Assembly (NCBI GenBank): GCA_036871055.1
Contig: CP141893.1
Span: 3,100,001-3,164,000 of the forward strand
DNA length: 64,000 bases
Direction: 5' to 3'
Origin: Bisbaumannia sp015645095
Lineage (GTDB): Bacteria; Pseudomonadota; Gammaproteobacteria; Pseudomonadales; Halomonadaceae
Below are positions 53,280-61,021 of this stretch, one piece after another. Positions within the stretch are counted from its first letter, which is position 1, and each line of letters opens with the position of its first letter. A program made the position numbers and the translations under genes. Below the pieces are notes generated by a model. That model saw nothing but the letters and a program-made list of their open reading frames with translations, had not been told where the DNA came from and made no database searches.

Positions 53280-53326
53280 GTGTCGCGTATAGGCAAGCCT
53301 TGCGTGAAATGTACTCCCTGTGTCGC
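53280..53326. promoter_or_regulatory. Paired GTGTCGC heptamers upstream of gbdR
   Basis: GTGTCGC at 53280-53286 and 53320-53326, 40 bp apart, about four helical turns. The second extends to GTCGCCGGC, the 9-mer repeated between gbcB and gbcA. Possible autoregulatory site. Confidence 0.35.
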
Positions 53327-53431
53327 CGGCTGACATGACAAATTTGGCTATCAGCCGGCAATAGGTTATTGCACACAGACAATAACGTCGTTTCTGGATA
53401 AGCCGAGGTCGCTTGCCAGGGGCAAGGCGGG

Positions 53432-53908
53432 CTACAGCGGCAGCGGCCCCCCCTCCTTGACCGCGCGAATGGCAAAGCTGCTATCCACGGTATTGACCAT
53501 GGGCAGCTTCTGCAGGCGACGGACCCACTGCTCGTAGCCGCGCAGGTCGGCGCTGACCACCTGGAGCAGATAGTCGAAGGCGCCGGAGACGGTGTGGCAG
53601 TTGATCACCTCGGGCATGCCGCGTACCGCTGCCTCGAACTGCTCGACCAGGTTGTCCTGATGCTGGCTGAGGCGCACCTGCACGAAGATGGTGATACCCA
53701 GCCCCAGCTTGTCCTTGTCCAGTACGGCGCGGTAGTGGGCGATCAGTCCTTCCTGCTCCAGACGCCGGATGCGCCGGGCGCAAGGCGAAGGGGTCAGGCT
53801 GACGCGCTCGGCCAGTTCGGCAGTGGTCAGCCGGGCATCCCGCTGCAGAGCATCGAGCAGCTGGCAATCGATTCGGTCGAGAGGCGTGGCAGTCATGACG
53901 TGGCTCAT
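53432..53908 (-). CDS. Lrp/AsnC-family transcriptional regulator
   Basis: Regulator of 158 residues. The winged helix domain reads LDRIDCQLLDALQRDARLTTAELAERVSLTPSPCARRIRRLEQEGLI (about residues 9-55), followed by the RAM ligand-binding domain (VQVRLSQHQDNLVEQFEAAVRGMPEVINCHTVSGAFDYLLQVVSADLRGYEQWV). Start is uncertain: ATG at 53908 or 53896; neither has a clear ribosome site. It is divergent from an EamA exporter gene, an arrangement typical of amino-acid-responsive regulators that control an exporter. Confidence 0.88.
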   Translation of the reverse strand: MSHVMTATPLDRIDCQLLDALQRDARLTTAELAERVSLTPSPCARRIRRLEQEGLIAHYRAVLDKDKLGLGITIFVQVRLSQHQDNLVEQFEAAVRGMPEVINCHTVSGAFDYLLQVVSADLRGYEQWVRRLQKLPMVNTVDSSFAIRAVKEGGPLPL

Positions 53909-54041
53909 AATAGCGAATTGTTGATATATCTTGGCTTTTTCTGCCAAACCTTGCGAGAAGCCTGGGGGGTTTTGCCCACGATCGCCAGTCGAGCTGCCCC
54001 ATACTGGTGGCTCTTTATCCCCTTGCCGCGAGCCGCCGCCC

Positions 54042-54977
54042 ATGACCGCCAGGATGCCCTCTCTCACCCATGTACAGCCGCTGATCTCCAGCCGCTCCCA
54101 GCGCCTGCTGGGCTATGCCGCCGCCTTTGGCATGGTGCTGACCTGGTCCTCCTACTTTCTTTCGCTCCGACTCGGGGCCCTGTCGCCCATCGGCCAGCTC
54201 GACATGACGCTGTTCCGCTATGCCGTGCCTGGACTGGTGCTACTGCCACTGCTGATCCATCGCTGGCCAACGATACGCCGGGTACACCCTGTCTGGCTGA
54301 TGGGCATGGCGCTGGGGGCCGGGCTGCCCTTCTTCTTGTTGGGTGCCATCGGCATGGGCTGGGCGCCGGTGGCCCAGGGCAGCACCCTGATTCCGGGCAC
54401 CGCGCCTCTGTTCGTCACCCTGCTGGCGGTGGCGGTGTTTCGTCAGCCGCTCTCGTCCTGGCGTCGTCTGGGGCTCTGCGCGGTGCTGGCCGGCGTCATC
54501 TGCCTGTTATGGGGCGGCCAGGCCGAAGGTAGCGCTCTGGGGCGCGGCCAGGCGCTGTTTCTGGTGTGCAGCCTGCTGTGGGCGGTCTTCACCGTGTCGA
54601 TGCGCCAGAGCGGGCTCAGCGCCCTGGAGGCGGCAGCCGTGGTGACCGTGCCCAACGGTGCCATCGCCCTGCTATACCTGCTGGCCACCGCCAGCCCCCT
54701 GACGCTAGGTAGCGTGCCAAGCAATGAATGGCTGCTTCAGCTGCTGGTGCAGGGCGTGGCCGTGGGGCTAGGGTCGAGCTTTCTCTACGGGTTCGCCATT
54801 CGCCAGCTAGGTGCCGAGATAACCTCGTCGATCGGGTCGTTGACCCCCGTCTGCGCCACCCTGATGGCCTGGCTGCTGCTCAACGAGAGCATCGCCGCCG
54901 TCACCGCCCTGGGCATGGCCCTGGTCAGCCTGGGGGTGGTGTTCGCCAGCGGGCTGCTGCAGCGTCGGCGGCGCTGA
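54042..54977 (+). CDS. EamA (DMT) family transporter
   Basis: Inner-membrane protein of 311 residues with ten predicted helices in two EamA repeats: one opening LLGYAAAFGMVLTWSSYFLSLRLGALSPIGQLDMTLFRY, the other GRGQALFLVCSLLWAVFTVSMRQSGLSALEAAAVV. The second repeat ends SSIGSLTPVCATLMAWLLLNESIAAVTALGMALVSLGVVFASG. Likely a metabolite or amino acid exporter. ATG 54042 is chosen; the open frame upstream is not conserved-like. It is divergent from the Lrp gene and probably under its control. Confidence 0.85.
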   Translation: MTARMPSLTHVQPLISSRSQRLLGYAAAFGMVLTWSSYFLSLRLGALSPIGQLDMTLFRYAVPGLVLLPLLIHRWPTIRRVHPVWLMGMALGAGLPFFLLGAIGMGWAPVAQGSTLIPGTAPLFVTLLAVAVFRQPLSSWRRLGLCAVLAGVICLLWGGQAEGSALGRGQALFLVCSLLWAVFTVSMRQSGLSALEAAAVVTVPNGAIALLYLLATASPLTLGSVPSNEWLLQLLVQGVAVGLGSSFLYGFAIRQLGAEITSSIGSLTPVCATLMAWLLLNESIAAVTALGMALVSLGVVFASGLLQRRRR

Positions 54978-55095
54978 AGTCGAGGCATCGAATCGCCCCA
55001 CCCACAGAGCCAGCTCACGCCAGTCTGCGAAAGCCACAAAAAAGCGCCGCACAAGGCGACGCCGGTAGGGAAAGCAAGGATCCCGCAACCACCAC

Positions 55096-55953
55096 TCAGC
55101 TCTTCTTGTGCAGCTTCTCCGCGTGGTAGCGCAGGTGGTCGTCGATAAAGCTGGCGATAAAGAAGTAGCTATGGTCATAGCCCGGGTGGCGACGCAGGGT
55201 CAGCGGGTGGTCGTGCTCGGCGCACACCGCCTCCAGGCGCTCCGGCTTGAGCTGCTCCTCCAGGAAGTCATCCGCCTCGCCCTGGTCGATGAACAGCGGC
55301 TGGCGCGAGGCGCCCTTGGCCACCAGTTCGCAGGCGTCGTACTGGGTCCAGTTGCCCGCGTCGTCACCCAGGTAGCCCTGGAAGGCCTTCTGGCCCCAGG
55401 GGCAGGCGCTGGGATTGACGATGGGCGCGAAGGCCGACACCGAGCGGAAACGCCCCGGGTGGCGCAGCGCCAGGATCAAGGCGCCATGGCCGCCCATGGA
55501 GTGGCCGCTGATCGACTCGCGACCATTGACCGGGAAGTGCTGACGCACCACCGAGGGCAGCTCCTCGGCCACATAGTCGTACATGCGGTAGTGGCGCTTC
55601 CACGGCGCCTGGGTGGCGTTGACATAGAAGCCGGCGCCGGAGCCGAAGTCGTAGCTGTCGTGCTCGCCGGGCAGCTCGGTGCCCCGCGGGCTGGTGTCCG
55701 GGCAGACGATGGCGATACCCAGCTCCGCGGCCAGGCGCTGGGCGCCGGCCTTCTGCATGAAGTTCTCGTCGGTGCAGGTCAGTCCCGATAGCCACCACAG
55801 CAGCGGCACCCGCTCGCTCTCCGCCTGGGGCGGCAGGTAGATCGCGAAGGTCATCTCGCAATCCAGCGCCCGGGAGCGATGCTTGTAGCGCTTGATCCAG
55901 CCACCGAAGCTCTTGGTGGCCGACACCAGTTCCAGGCTTTCAGACATGGTCAT
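55096..55953 (-). CDS. fghA: S-formylglutathione hydrolase
   Basis: Esterase D family enzyme of 285 residues, hydrolysing S-formylglutathione to formate and glutathione, the second step of glutathione-dependent formaldehyde oxidation. The nucleophile Ser is in SISGHSMGGHGAL near residue 148; the catalytic Asp lies in FIDQGEADDFLEEQLKPE and the His in PGYDHSYFFIASFIDDH. LSGLTCTDENFMQKAGAQR and SPRGTELPGEHDSYDFGSGAGFYVNAT are also typical. It follows adhC by 54 bp in an operon. Start could be 55947 (second Met). Confidence 0.94.
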   Translation of the reverse strand: MTMSESLELVSATKSFGGWIKRYKHRSRALDCEMTFAIYLPPQAESERVPLLWWLSGLTCTDENFMQKAGAQRLAAELGIAIVCPDTSPRGTELPGEHDSYDFGSGAGFYVNATQAPWKRHYRMYDYVAEELPSVVRQHFPVNGRESISGHSMGGHGALILALRHPGRFRSVSAFAPIVNPSACPWGQKAFQGYLGDDAGNWTQYDACELVAKGASRQPLFIDQGEADDFLEEQLKPERLEAVCAEHDHPLTLRRHPGYDHSYFFIASFIDDHLRYHAEKLHKKS

Positions 55954-56007
55954 CCGCAGTCTCCTTGGGCCCCGCCGTGGCGGGGCCGCCTCTCGAATAA
56001 AGTCGCC

Positions 56008-57117
56008 TTAGAAGTGGAGTACGCTACGGATGCTCTTGCCCGCGTGCAACAGATCGAAGGCCTCGTTGATCTTCTCGAAGGGCATATCCTGGGTGATGAA
56101 CTCGTCGATCTTGAGCTCGCCGGCCATGTAACGGTCCACGTAGCCCGGCAACTCGCTGCGGCCCTTGACGCCACCGAAGGCTGAGCCCTTCCAGACCCGG
56201 CCGGTGACCAGCTGGAACGGACGGGTGGAGATCTCCTCGCCGGCACCGGCCACGCCGATGATGATCGACTCGCCCCAGCCCTTGTGGCAGCACTCCAGGG
56301 CCGAGCGCATCACGTTGACGTTGCCGATGCACTCGAAGGAGTAGTCAACGCCGCCGTCGGTCAGGTCGACGATCACCTGCTGGATGGGGTCGGCGTAGTC
56401 CTTGGGATTGACGAAGTCGGTGGCACCGAACTGGCGGGCCAGCTCGAACTTGTCCGGGTTGACGTCGATGGCGATGATGCGGCTGGCCTTGGCCATCTGC
56501 GCGCCCTGGATCACCGCCAGGCCGATGGCACCCAGGCCGAACACCGCCACGGTGGCGCCCGGCTCGACCTTGGCGGTGTTGAGCACGGCACCGATGCCGG
56601 TGGTCACGCCGCAGCCCAGCAGGCAGATCTTGTCCAGCGGCGCCTCCTTGGAGACCTTGGCCAGGGAGACCTCGGGCAGCACGGTGTATTCGCTGAAGGT
56701 GGAGCAGCCCATGTAGTGGTGCAGGGTCTTGCCCTCGAAGGAGAAGCGCGAGGTGCCGTCCGGCATCAGGCCCTGGCCCTGGGTGGCGCGCACCGCCTGG
56801 CAGAGGTTGGTCTTGCCGGAGAGGCAGAACTTGCACTTGCCGCACTCGGCGGTATAGAGCGGAATGACATGGTCACCCGGCTGCAGGCTGGTGACGCCCT
56901 CGCCCACCGCCTCGACGATACCGGCGCCTTCATGGCCCAGCACCGAGGGGAAGAGCCCTTCCGGGTCGGCGCCGGAGAGGGTAAAGGCATCGGTATGACA
57001 GACGCTGGTGGCCGCGATCCGCACCAGCACCTCGCCGGCCTTCGGGCCCTCCACGTCGATTTCGACCAATTCCAACGGCTTGCCGGCTTCCAGGGCAATA
57101 GCGGCACGTGATTTCAT
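56008..57117 (-). CDS. adhC: S-(hydroxymethyl)glutathione dehydrogenase, class III alcohol dehydrogenase
   Basis: Zinc dehydrogenase of 369 residues that oxidises S-hydroxymethylglutathione with NAD. Catalytic zinc: TSVCHTDAFTLSG near 44 and GHEGAG; structural zinc: CGKCKFCLSGKTNLC near 92. The coenzyme fold is VAVFGLGAIGLAVIQGAQMAKA, and FGGVKGRSELPG near the end is typical of the class. Translation is set to start at 57117 (MKSRAAIALEAGKPLELVEIDV); further upstream residues lack family similarity. Divergent from a LysR gene that probably controls it. Confidence 0.95.
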   Translation of the reverse strand: MKSRAAIALEAGKPLELVEIDVEGPKAGEVLVRIAATSVCHTDAFTLSGADPEGLFPSVLGHEGAGIVEAVGEGVTSLQPGDHVIPLYTAECGKCKFCLSGKTNLCQAVRATQGQGLMPDGTSRFSFEGKTLHHYMGCSTFSEYTVLPEVSLAKVSKEAPLDKICLLGCGVTTGIGAVLNTAKVEPGATVAVFGLGAIGLAVIQGAQMAKASRIIAIDVNPDKFELARQFGATDFVNPKDYADPIQQVIVDLTDGGVDYSFECIGNVNVMRSALECCHKGWGESIIIGVAGAGEEISTRPFQLVTGRVWKGSAFGGVKGRSELPGYVDRYMAGELKIDEFITQDMPFEKINEAFDLLHAGKSIRSVLHF

Positions 57118-57212
57118 AGCGGTTCCTCGACAGCGAGTGACACGGTAAAAGGGCGCCAGAGAGGCGCCGTGTACTTGCAGTCTAGGTGATGGGTCGGTGG
57201 CAGATAAATCGG

Positions 57213-57247
57213 GTCGCCGGCACAAGATTATTGTTACTGAGCAACAA
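57213..57247. promoter_or_regulatory. LysR-type dyad between adhC and lysR
   Basis: TTGTT-N7-AACAA at 57231-57247, a dyad of the T-N11-A type bound by LysR proteins, 22 bp before the lysR ATG. GTCGCCGGC at 57213-57221 is also seen here, the same 9-mer as in the gbcA/gbcB region. Regulation of adhC-fghA by this LysR protein is likely by position. Confidence 0.4.
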
Positions 57248-57268
57248 CCAACCGAGGGGGCGTCCACC

Positions 57269-58177
57269 ATGCAACGTTGGGACCGTATCGAAGCCTTCAT
57301 CGAGGTGGTGCGCCTGGGCACCTTCTCGGCGGCGGCGCGCCACCTCCAGGTCTCCAACTCCCATGTCAGCCGCCTGGTGGGCCAGCTCGAGAACCAGCTA
57401 GGCACCCAACTGCTCTACCGCACCACCCGGCAGATCCGCCTCACCGATGCCGGCGCCCTCTACTATGAGCACTGCCGCCACCTCTTCGACGGCTTCCGCG
57501 AGGCCGAGGCGGCGATCACCGACTTCCAGGCCCGCCCCAAAGGAGTGCTCAAGCTGACCGCCGCCACCACCTTCGGCGAGCGCTTCGTGGCGCCTCTGGT
57601 CAACGACTTCCAGCGCCTGCACCCGCAACTGGAGGTGCAGATGCACTTCACCAACCGCCAGGTGGAGCTGATCGACGAGGGCTACGATATCGCCGTGCGC
57701 ATGGGGGTGCTCAAGGACTCGACGCTGATCGCCCGGCGCCTGTGCGAGCGCCGCGAATACGTGGTGGGTTCCCGGAGCTACTTCGAACAGGTCTCGCGCC
57801 CGCATAGCCTGGCCGAGCTAAGCAACCACCGCTGCCTGGTCGGCAGCCGCGATTCCTGGCTGTTCGAGGTGGAAGGCGTGCGCCGGGAGATTCGCGTGCA
57901 GGGCAAGTGGCGGGCCGACTCCGGCCCCGCCCTGCTGGACGCCGCCCTCAAGGGCCTCGGCCTGGCCCAGCTGCCCGACTACTACGTGGAGGAGTACCTG
58001 GCCAGCGGCGAGCTGATCTCGGTGCTGGACACCTTCCGCCACCGGGACACCGCCGTCTGGGCGGTCTACCCCCGCCATCGCCACCTCTCCCCCAAGGTGC
58101 GGCAGTTCGTCGATCATCTGGTGGCGTATTTGCCGGGGAGCCTGCCGAAGCGGAGGGAAGTGGGGATGGAGGTGTGA
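57269..58177 (+). CDS. LysR-family transcriptional regulator
   Basis: Regulator of 302 residues. The helix-turn-helix domain is MQRWDRIEAFIEVVRLGTFSAAARHLQVSNSHVSRLVGQLENQLGTQLLYRTTRQIRLT; the effector domain begins KGVLKLTAATTFGERFVAPLV and is rich in standard LysR substrate-binding motifs. The start at 57269 is preferred over the ORF start at 57197. The gene is divergent from adhC and is the last chromosomal gene before low-GC cassette DNA. A diverged copy of its 3' end recurs at 59332-59464. Confidence 0.9.
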   Translation: MQRWDRIEAFIEVVRLGTFSAAARHLQVSNSHVSRLVGQLENQLGTQLLYRTTRQIRLTDAGALYYEHCRHLFDGFREAEAAITDFQARPKGVLKLTAATTFGERFVAPLVNDFQRLHPQLEVQMHFTNRQVELIDEGYDIAVRMGVLKDSTLIARRLCERREYVVGSRSYFEQVSRPHSLAELSNHRCLVGSRDSWLFEVEGVRREIRVQGKWRADSGPALLDAALKGLGLAQLPDYYVEEYLASGELISVLDTFRHRDTAVWAVYPRHRHLSPKVRQFVDHLVAYLPGSLPKRREVGMEV

Positions 58178-58244
58178 TGTTGGCAGTGGGGGATGTGTCA
58201 GGGGAAGACCATTACTGTACATATAAAATACAGCCCAGCCCAAC

Positions 58245-59171
58245 CTAAAGCTTATAATCCAAGAGAACATCTCCAAGATTAAAACCCTCCCCCTCCTTGA
58301 CATAAATTCTATTTATACGACCTGAAAAAAATGAGGGAAAACAGTATTCCATGACAACTTTATCAAACTCACATTCCAGCAAAAACAAACAATCTCCTTC
58401 TTTTATCTTATCGCCATCCTTGAAAAAAACCTTCAAGACATTTAGTTTCTCAGCATTACGTATTTTGTATTTTTCACCAACTTTTAAATCACCTTCTTCA
58501 TGACCGAGCCTGAGCTCTTTTACAACAGCCTCCTCTAGAGACTCATCTTCTTGAAAATTTACAGGCAGCGCTGACTCCTCACCTAAAAATAAAAGTATAT
58601 TTTCGTTCTCACCCCTTACAAAATCAGACAACTCCAACCATGGAACATTCTCCTCAACTAAAAACCTTGACTTAACCTTATTCAATATTTCAAATCTAAA
58701 AAACTTGACCTCCTCATTCAGCAGCTTTCTAGCCCCCGAAGTATTTGCCGAAAGCCTTAAAGCCAAAAGACTTATAGAGGTCGCTTGCATCCATGGCAAA
58801 AACCATTGCTCTTTATTTTCATTCAATCGACTCAAGGCATACTTTGACAAAGGAAGGAGATCGGACAATATGGAATTGACGAGATCCATATTCTCCAGGT
58901 CTATTGCAAACCTCAAGGTTTCCGTTCTATTAACCAACTCCTCTAACTTATCAGACTCAATTTTACTAACAATTCTATCAGGAATCTCACTAACCTGGCG
59001 CGACAAAACCTCATTAGACTCTATTACAAGAGCCCTAAGCTTTTCTTGGACGACTATATTATCGCTATGATGCCGCTCGTTAACCTCCCGATTTCTCTCA
59101 TCATTTTCACGTATAAACTCCAATACATTTGAAGCAAGCTCAAAACCTTTATCCAAAATGCTTAAATACAT
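58245..59171 (-). CDS. Novel protein with helical N-terminus and C-terminal lipoyl-like domain
   Basis: Protein of 308 residues from distinctly AT-rich DNA. The first 190 residues are mostly helical (DRNREVNERHHSDNIVVQEKLRALV; a middle segment SISLLALRLSANTSGARKLLNEEV), with no clear family. The last 75 residues look like a biotinyl/lipoyl hammerhead: KLNVLKVFFKDGDKIKEGDCLFLLECEFDKVVMEYCFPSFFSGRINRIYVKEGEGFNLGDVLLDYKL, with the modification-site turn as E-C-E-F-D-K and the usual G-x-I and G-D spacing. Start ATG follows AAGGAAGG. No partner enzyme is nearby. It lies between two copies of the LysR tail. Confidence 0.6.
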   Translation of the reverse strand: MYLSILDKGFELASNVLEFIRENDERNREVNERHHSDNIVVQEKLRALVIESNEVLSRQVSEIPDRIVSKIESDKLEELVNRTETLRFAIDLENMDLVNSILSDLLPLSKYALSRLNENKEQWFLPWMQATSISLLALRLSANTSGARKLLNEEVKFFRFEILNKVKSRFLVEENVPWLELSDFVRGENENILLFLGEESALPVNFQEDESLEEAVVKELRLGHEEGDLKVGEKYKIRNAEKLNVLKVFFKDGDKIKEGDCLFLLECEFDKVVMEYCFPSFFSGRINRIYVKEGEGFNLGDVLLDYKL

Positions 59172-59331
59172 GAACCTTCCTTAAAAACCAAGACCGAACA
59201 AATATTTATCAACCTACCACCACATTACTAATTTTAATGGAAAAATAATAGACGTGCCAACCATCGCTTTCCTACCATCTAAGCAATTAAAACACATGAG
59301 AATCTGAAAATCTTCACTGGTATTGATACCA
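59172..59331. other. AT-rich leader upstream of lipoyl-like gene
   Basis: Roughly 160 bp without a gene, very AT-rich for this genome, containing the ribosome site and presumably the promoter of the 308-residue gene. No attC-like structure is evident here. Confidence 0.4.
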
Positions 59332-59464
59332 CCGCCACATCTCCCCAGAGCATGGTGTTTCGTCGATCATTTGGTGTCGTATTTTCCGGCAAGCCTGCCG
59401 AAGCAGAGGGAGATGGAGTTGTGATGCTGGCAAAAGGGGGTGTGTCAGATGATTACCATCACTG
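59332..59464. repeat. Diverged copy of the lysR 3' end
   Basis: About 133 bp that align with 58080-58218, covering the last 30 or so LysR codons and 40 bp beyond, at close to 78% identity with several small gaps. Shared strings include CGTCGATCAT, AGCCTGCCGAAGC and TGTGTCAG. In one frame it still reads FVDHLVSYFPASLPKQ then a stop. It marks the right limit of the lipoyl-gene insertion and looks like the tail of a homologous but not identical lysR allele. Confidence 0.8.
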
Positions 59465-59491
59465 TGCCCTCATTATCAGCCTTTCTCGATC

Positions 59492-59785
59492 TTAGCTTTT
59501 CCATAGTGTGCTACCACACTTTCGGCAAATATGTTTTTTAGGTCCAAAACCAGCCCGCGGACCAAAGAGCCACCACAAATAGATATTATTGGAATTGCAT
59601 TGCACGCACCGAACATTTCCGTTCCTATCAACTGCTTTAGGGTTTCTTTGCTTGTATTCCTCAATAGACGGAAGCGACGACACCATCGAAATTCGGATAA
59701 CCCAGACGGCAACTATAAGGAATAGCACGAAAAACCATACTGCGAAAAAGTTATCGAACAACCATTCAACTATCGGTGGATGCAT
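59492..59785 (-). CDS. Cassette gene: membrane-anchored zinc-ribbon protein
   Basis: Protein of 97 residues. One membrane helix (FFAVWFFVLFLIVAVWVIRISMV) is followed by a soluble domain with two CxxC pairs: VRCVQCNSNNIYLW and HICRKCGSTLWKS, likely one zinc-ribbon. Start ATG is preceded by an ideal AGGAGGT, 12 bp from the R' core of an attC-like site, as expected for an integron cassette. Function unknown. Its own attC is not recognisable downstream; the array seems broken there against the LysR remnant. Confidence 0.7.
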   Translation of the reverse strand: MHPPIVEWLFDNFFAVWFFVLFLIVAVWVIRISMVSSLPSIEEYKQRNPKAVDRNGNVRCVQCNSNNIYLWWLFGPRAGFGPKKHICRKCGSTLWKS

Positions 59786-59797
59786 AGATACCTCCTG

Positions 59798-60048
59798 AAA
59801 CCTAACGAGGCTGTAGAAAAAGGCACGAGCCTTTCAAAACTCTCGAACCTATCAATTTTTAACTAATTTTCGTACTCTCTCGTAAAATCGAGACCAGTTC
59901 TCATAAGAAACTCGACCAGGTTTTTCATACGAGCGAGAGCATCTGAAGTACATGGGCTTTTGCTACAGCTCAACGCCAAGATATGCGGCGCCCGACGCAG
60001 GAGGGCGTCCGGCGCGTGAAACGCGCGTACATAATTTTTTTGTTAGCT
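59798..60048 (-). other. attC-like recombination site split by a MITE
   Basis: Read on the minus strand: R'' AGCTAAC (60042-60048) 7 nt after the upstream gene's stop, a hairpin arm (GCGCCGGACGCC facing GCGTCGGGCGCC), then GTT at 59972-59974, a 165-bp inserted element, a second GTT at 59804-59806 and AGGT, so the interrupted R' would read GTTAGGT. This matches the integron consensus R'' RYYYAAC and R' GTTRRRY. The site separates two cassettes. Folding as a single strand would be needed for recombination; with the insert it may be inactive. Confidence 0.65.
59807..59971. mobile_element. MITE-like element in attC, copy 1
   Basis: 165 bp, no coding capacity. Ends are imperfect inverted repeats: GAGGCTGTAGAAAAAGG on the left and GAGCTGTAGCAAAAG read inward from the right. 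The direct repeat AAC (GTT on the minus strand) flanks it. The inner part has TCTCTCGTAAAATCGA-like sequence shared with the copy at 60796-60962. The likely mobiliser is a DDE transposase elsewhere. Confidence 0.65.
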
Positions 60049-60055
60049 CCGTTGA

Positions 60056-60772
60056 TCAACCCTGGTCTTTCTCATCCCAGAAGTGCAAGTTTCTTCCCTC
60101 TCGAAGACCCGTTTTTACTTCATCAACTAGTTTTTTCATTCGACCATCTCCGTCTGATTCCGATAGTGCTTCCATCATATCGAACACGTTTTTTCGTCTT
60201 TTGCTGAAAATATGACGTCGAGCCATAGTCGCTTGTATCGTTTGGCATGCAAGCTGGTACGGAAAGGGGTTCTCGCGAATATCGACAAGTCGCTCTCTAT
60301 ACTCGTCCGTGACATCTTCCCACTCTGCTTGCAAATCGGCCTCAGCATCAAAGTGTGCCGGCGCTACCTTGCTCGGTTGTTTGCCATTGAGCACCTCAAT
60401 TCCGGCACGCTCATATGCTTTAGCAACAAGCTCAGAGCAAAATGATGAATTCTCGGTCCCTTTTCCCATAAAGGCTTTATTGTACCCTTGTCTTAGGAAG
60501 TACAGCGCCTGCTTTCCCAGCTCCTCTTCCTGTTCTTCGGTAAGTCCTTTTAATCTGATGGCACGCCAGCCCTCCTTCACTTTAGCCAGCTCATCAAGTA
60601 TGAATACGACGTGAACTCCGCCGTCCCCGGTTGCATGAACGAATGTTCCATCCCCCAAACCGATTTCCACATGGCTTGATACTGCCGCCGCGTAAAGTGG
60701 TTTCTGGGCAGCCACTAAACCTGAGGACTTAATGCTATCTCCTGCAACCAGGAGGACATCGCCGATTTTCAC
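60056..60772 (-). CDS. Cassette gene: permuted NlpC/P60 (YiiX/YebB-like) family protein
   Basis: Protein of 238 residues. The order of catalytic motifs is that of the permuted papain-like family: His first in SSHVEIGLGDGTFVHATGDGGVHV near residue 34, Cys later in SSFCSELVAKAYERAGIEVL near 112. It starts MKIGDVLLVAGDSI. Members act as peptidases, amidases or acyltransferases. The C-terminal 90 residues are charged and helical with no family. No signal peptide. It is a cassette gene between two attC-like sites, and its role (stress, immunity or toxin) is open. Confidence 0.7.
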   Translation of the reverse strand: MKIGDVLLVAGDSIKSSGLVAAQKPLYAAAVSSHVEIGLGDGTFVHATGDGGVHVVFILDELAKVKEGWRAIRLKGLTEEQEEELGKQALYFLRQGYNKAFMGKGTENSSFCSELVAKAYERAGIEVLNGKQPSKVAPAHFDAEADLQAEWEDVTDEYRERLVDIRENPFPYQLACQTIQATMARRHIFSKRRKNVFDMMEALSESDGDGRMKKLVDEVKTGLREGRNLHFWDEKDQG

Positions 60773-60788
60773 TATTTAATCCTTTAGA

Positions 60789-61018
60789 AGCTAACGAGGC
60801 TGTAGAAAAAGGTACGAGCCTTTCAAAAGCCACGAATTGATCAATTTTTGTACTGGATTTCGTACTCTCTCGTAAAATCCAGATCAGTTGGCATCAGAAT
60901 CTCGGTCAGATTTCGCGTACGAGCGCGATCTTCTGAAGTGCATGGACTTTTGCTACAGCCTCAACGCTAGCGGCAGGGGCGCGACGTCAGGAGCGTCCCT
61001 TGGCCGCACTTGTTAAAT
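60789..61018 (-). other. attC-like recombination site split by a MITE, copy 2
   Basis: On the minus strand: R'' ATTTAAC (61012-61018) directly after the Shedu-like gene's stop, an arm pair GCGGCCAAGGGACGC facing GCGCCCCTGCCGC, then GTT (60963-60965), a 167-bp element, GTT (60793-60795) and AGCT. Without the element, R' would be GTTAGCT. R'' fits RYYYAAC exactly. Confidence 0.65.
60796..60962. mobile_element. MITE-like element in attC, copy 2
   Basis: 167 bp, very similar to the 59807-59971 copy. Ends GAGGCTGTAGAAAAAGG and, read inward from the right, GAGGCTGTAGCAAAAG. The flanking AAC repeat is identical to that of the other copy, and the element lies at the same base of the R' core. No open reading frame. 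Confidence 0.65.
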
Positions 61019-61021
61019 TTC

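Noticed and set aside
58178..58260. Possible attC site between lysR and the lipoyl-like gene
   Set aside because: A short CTGTA/TACAG dyad is present but no R'' and R' pair or long arm can be assembled.
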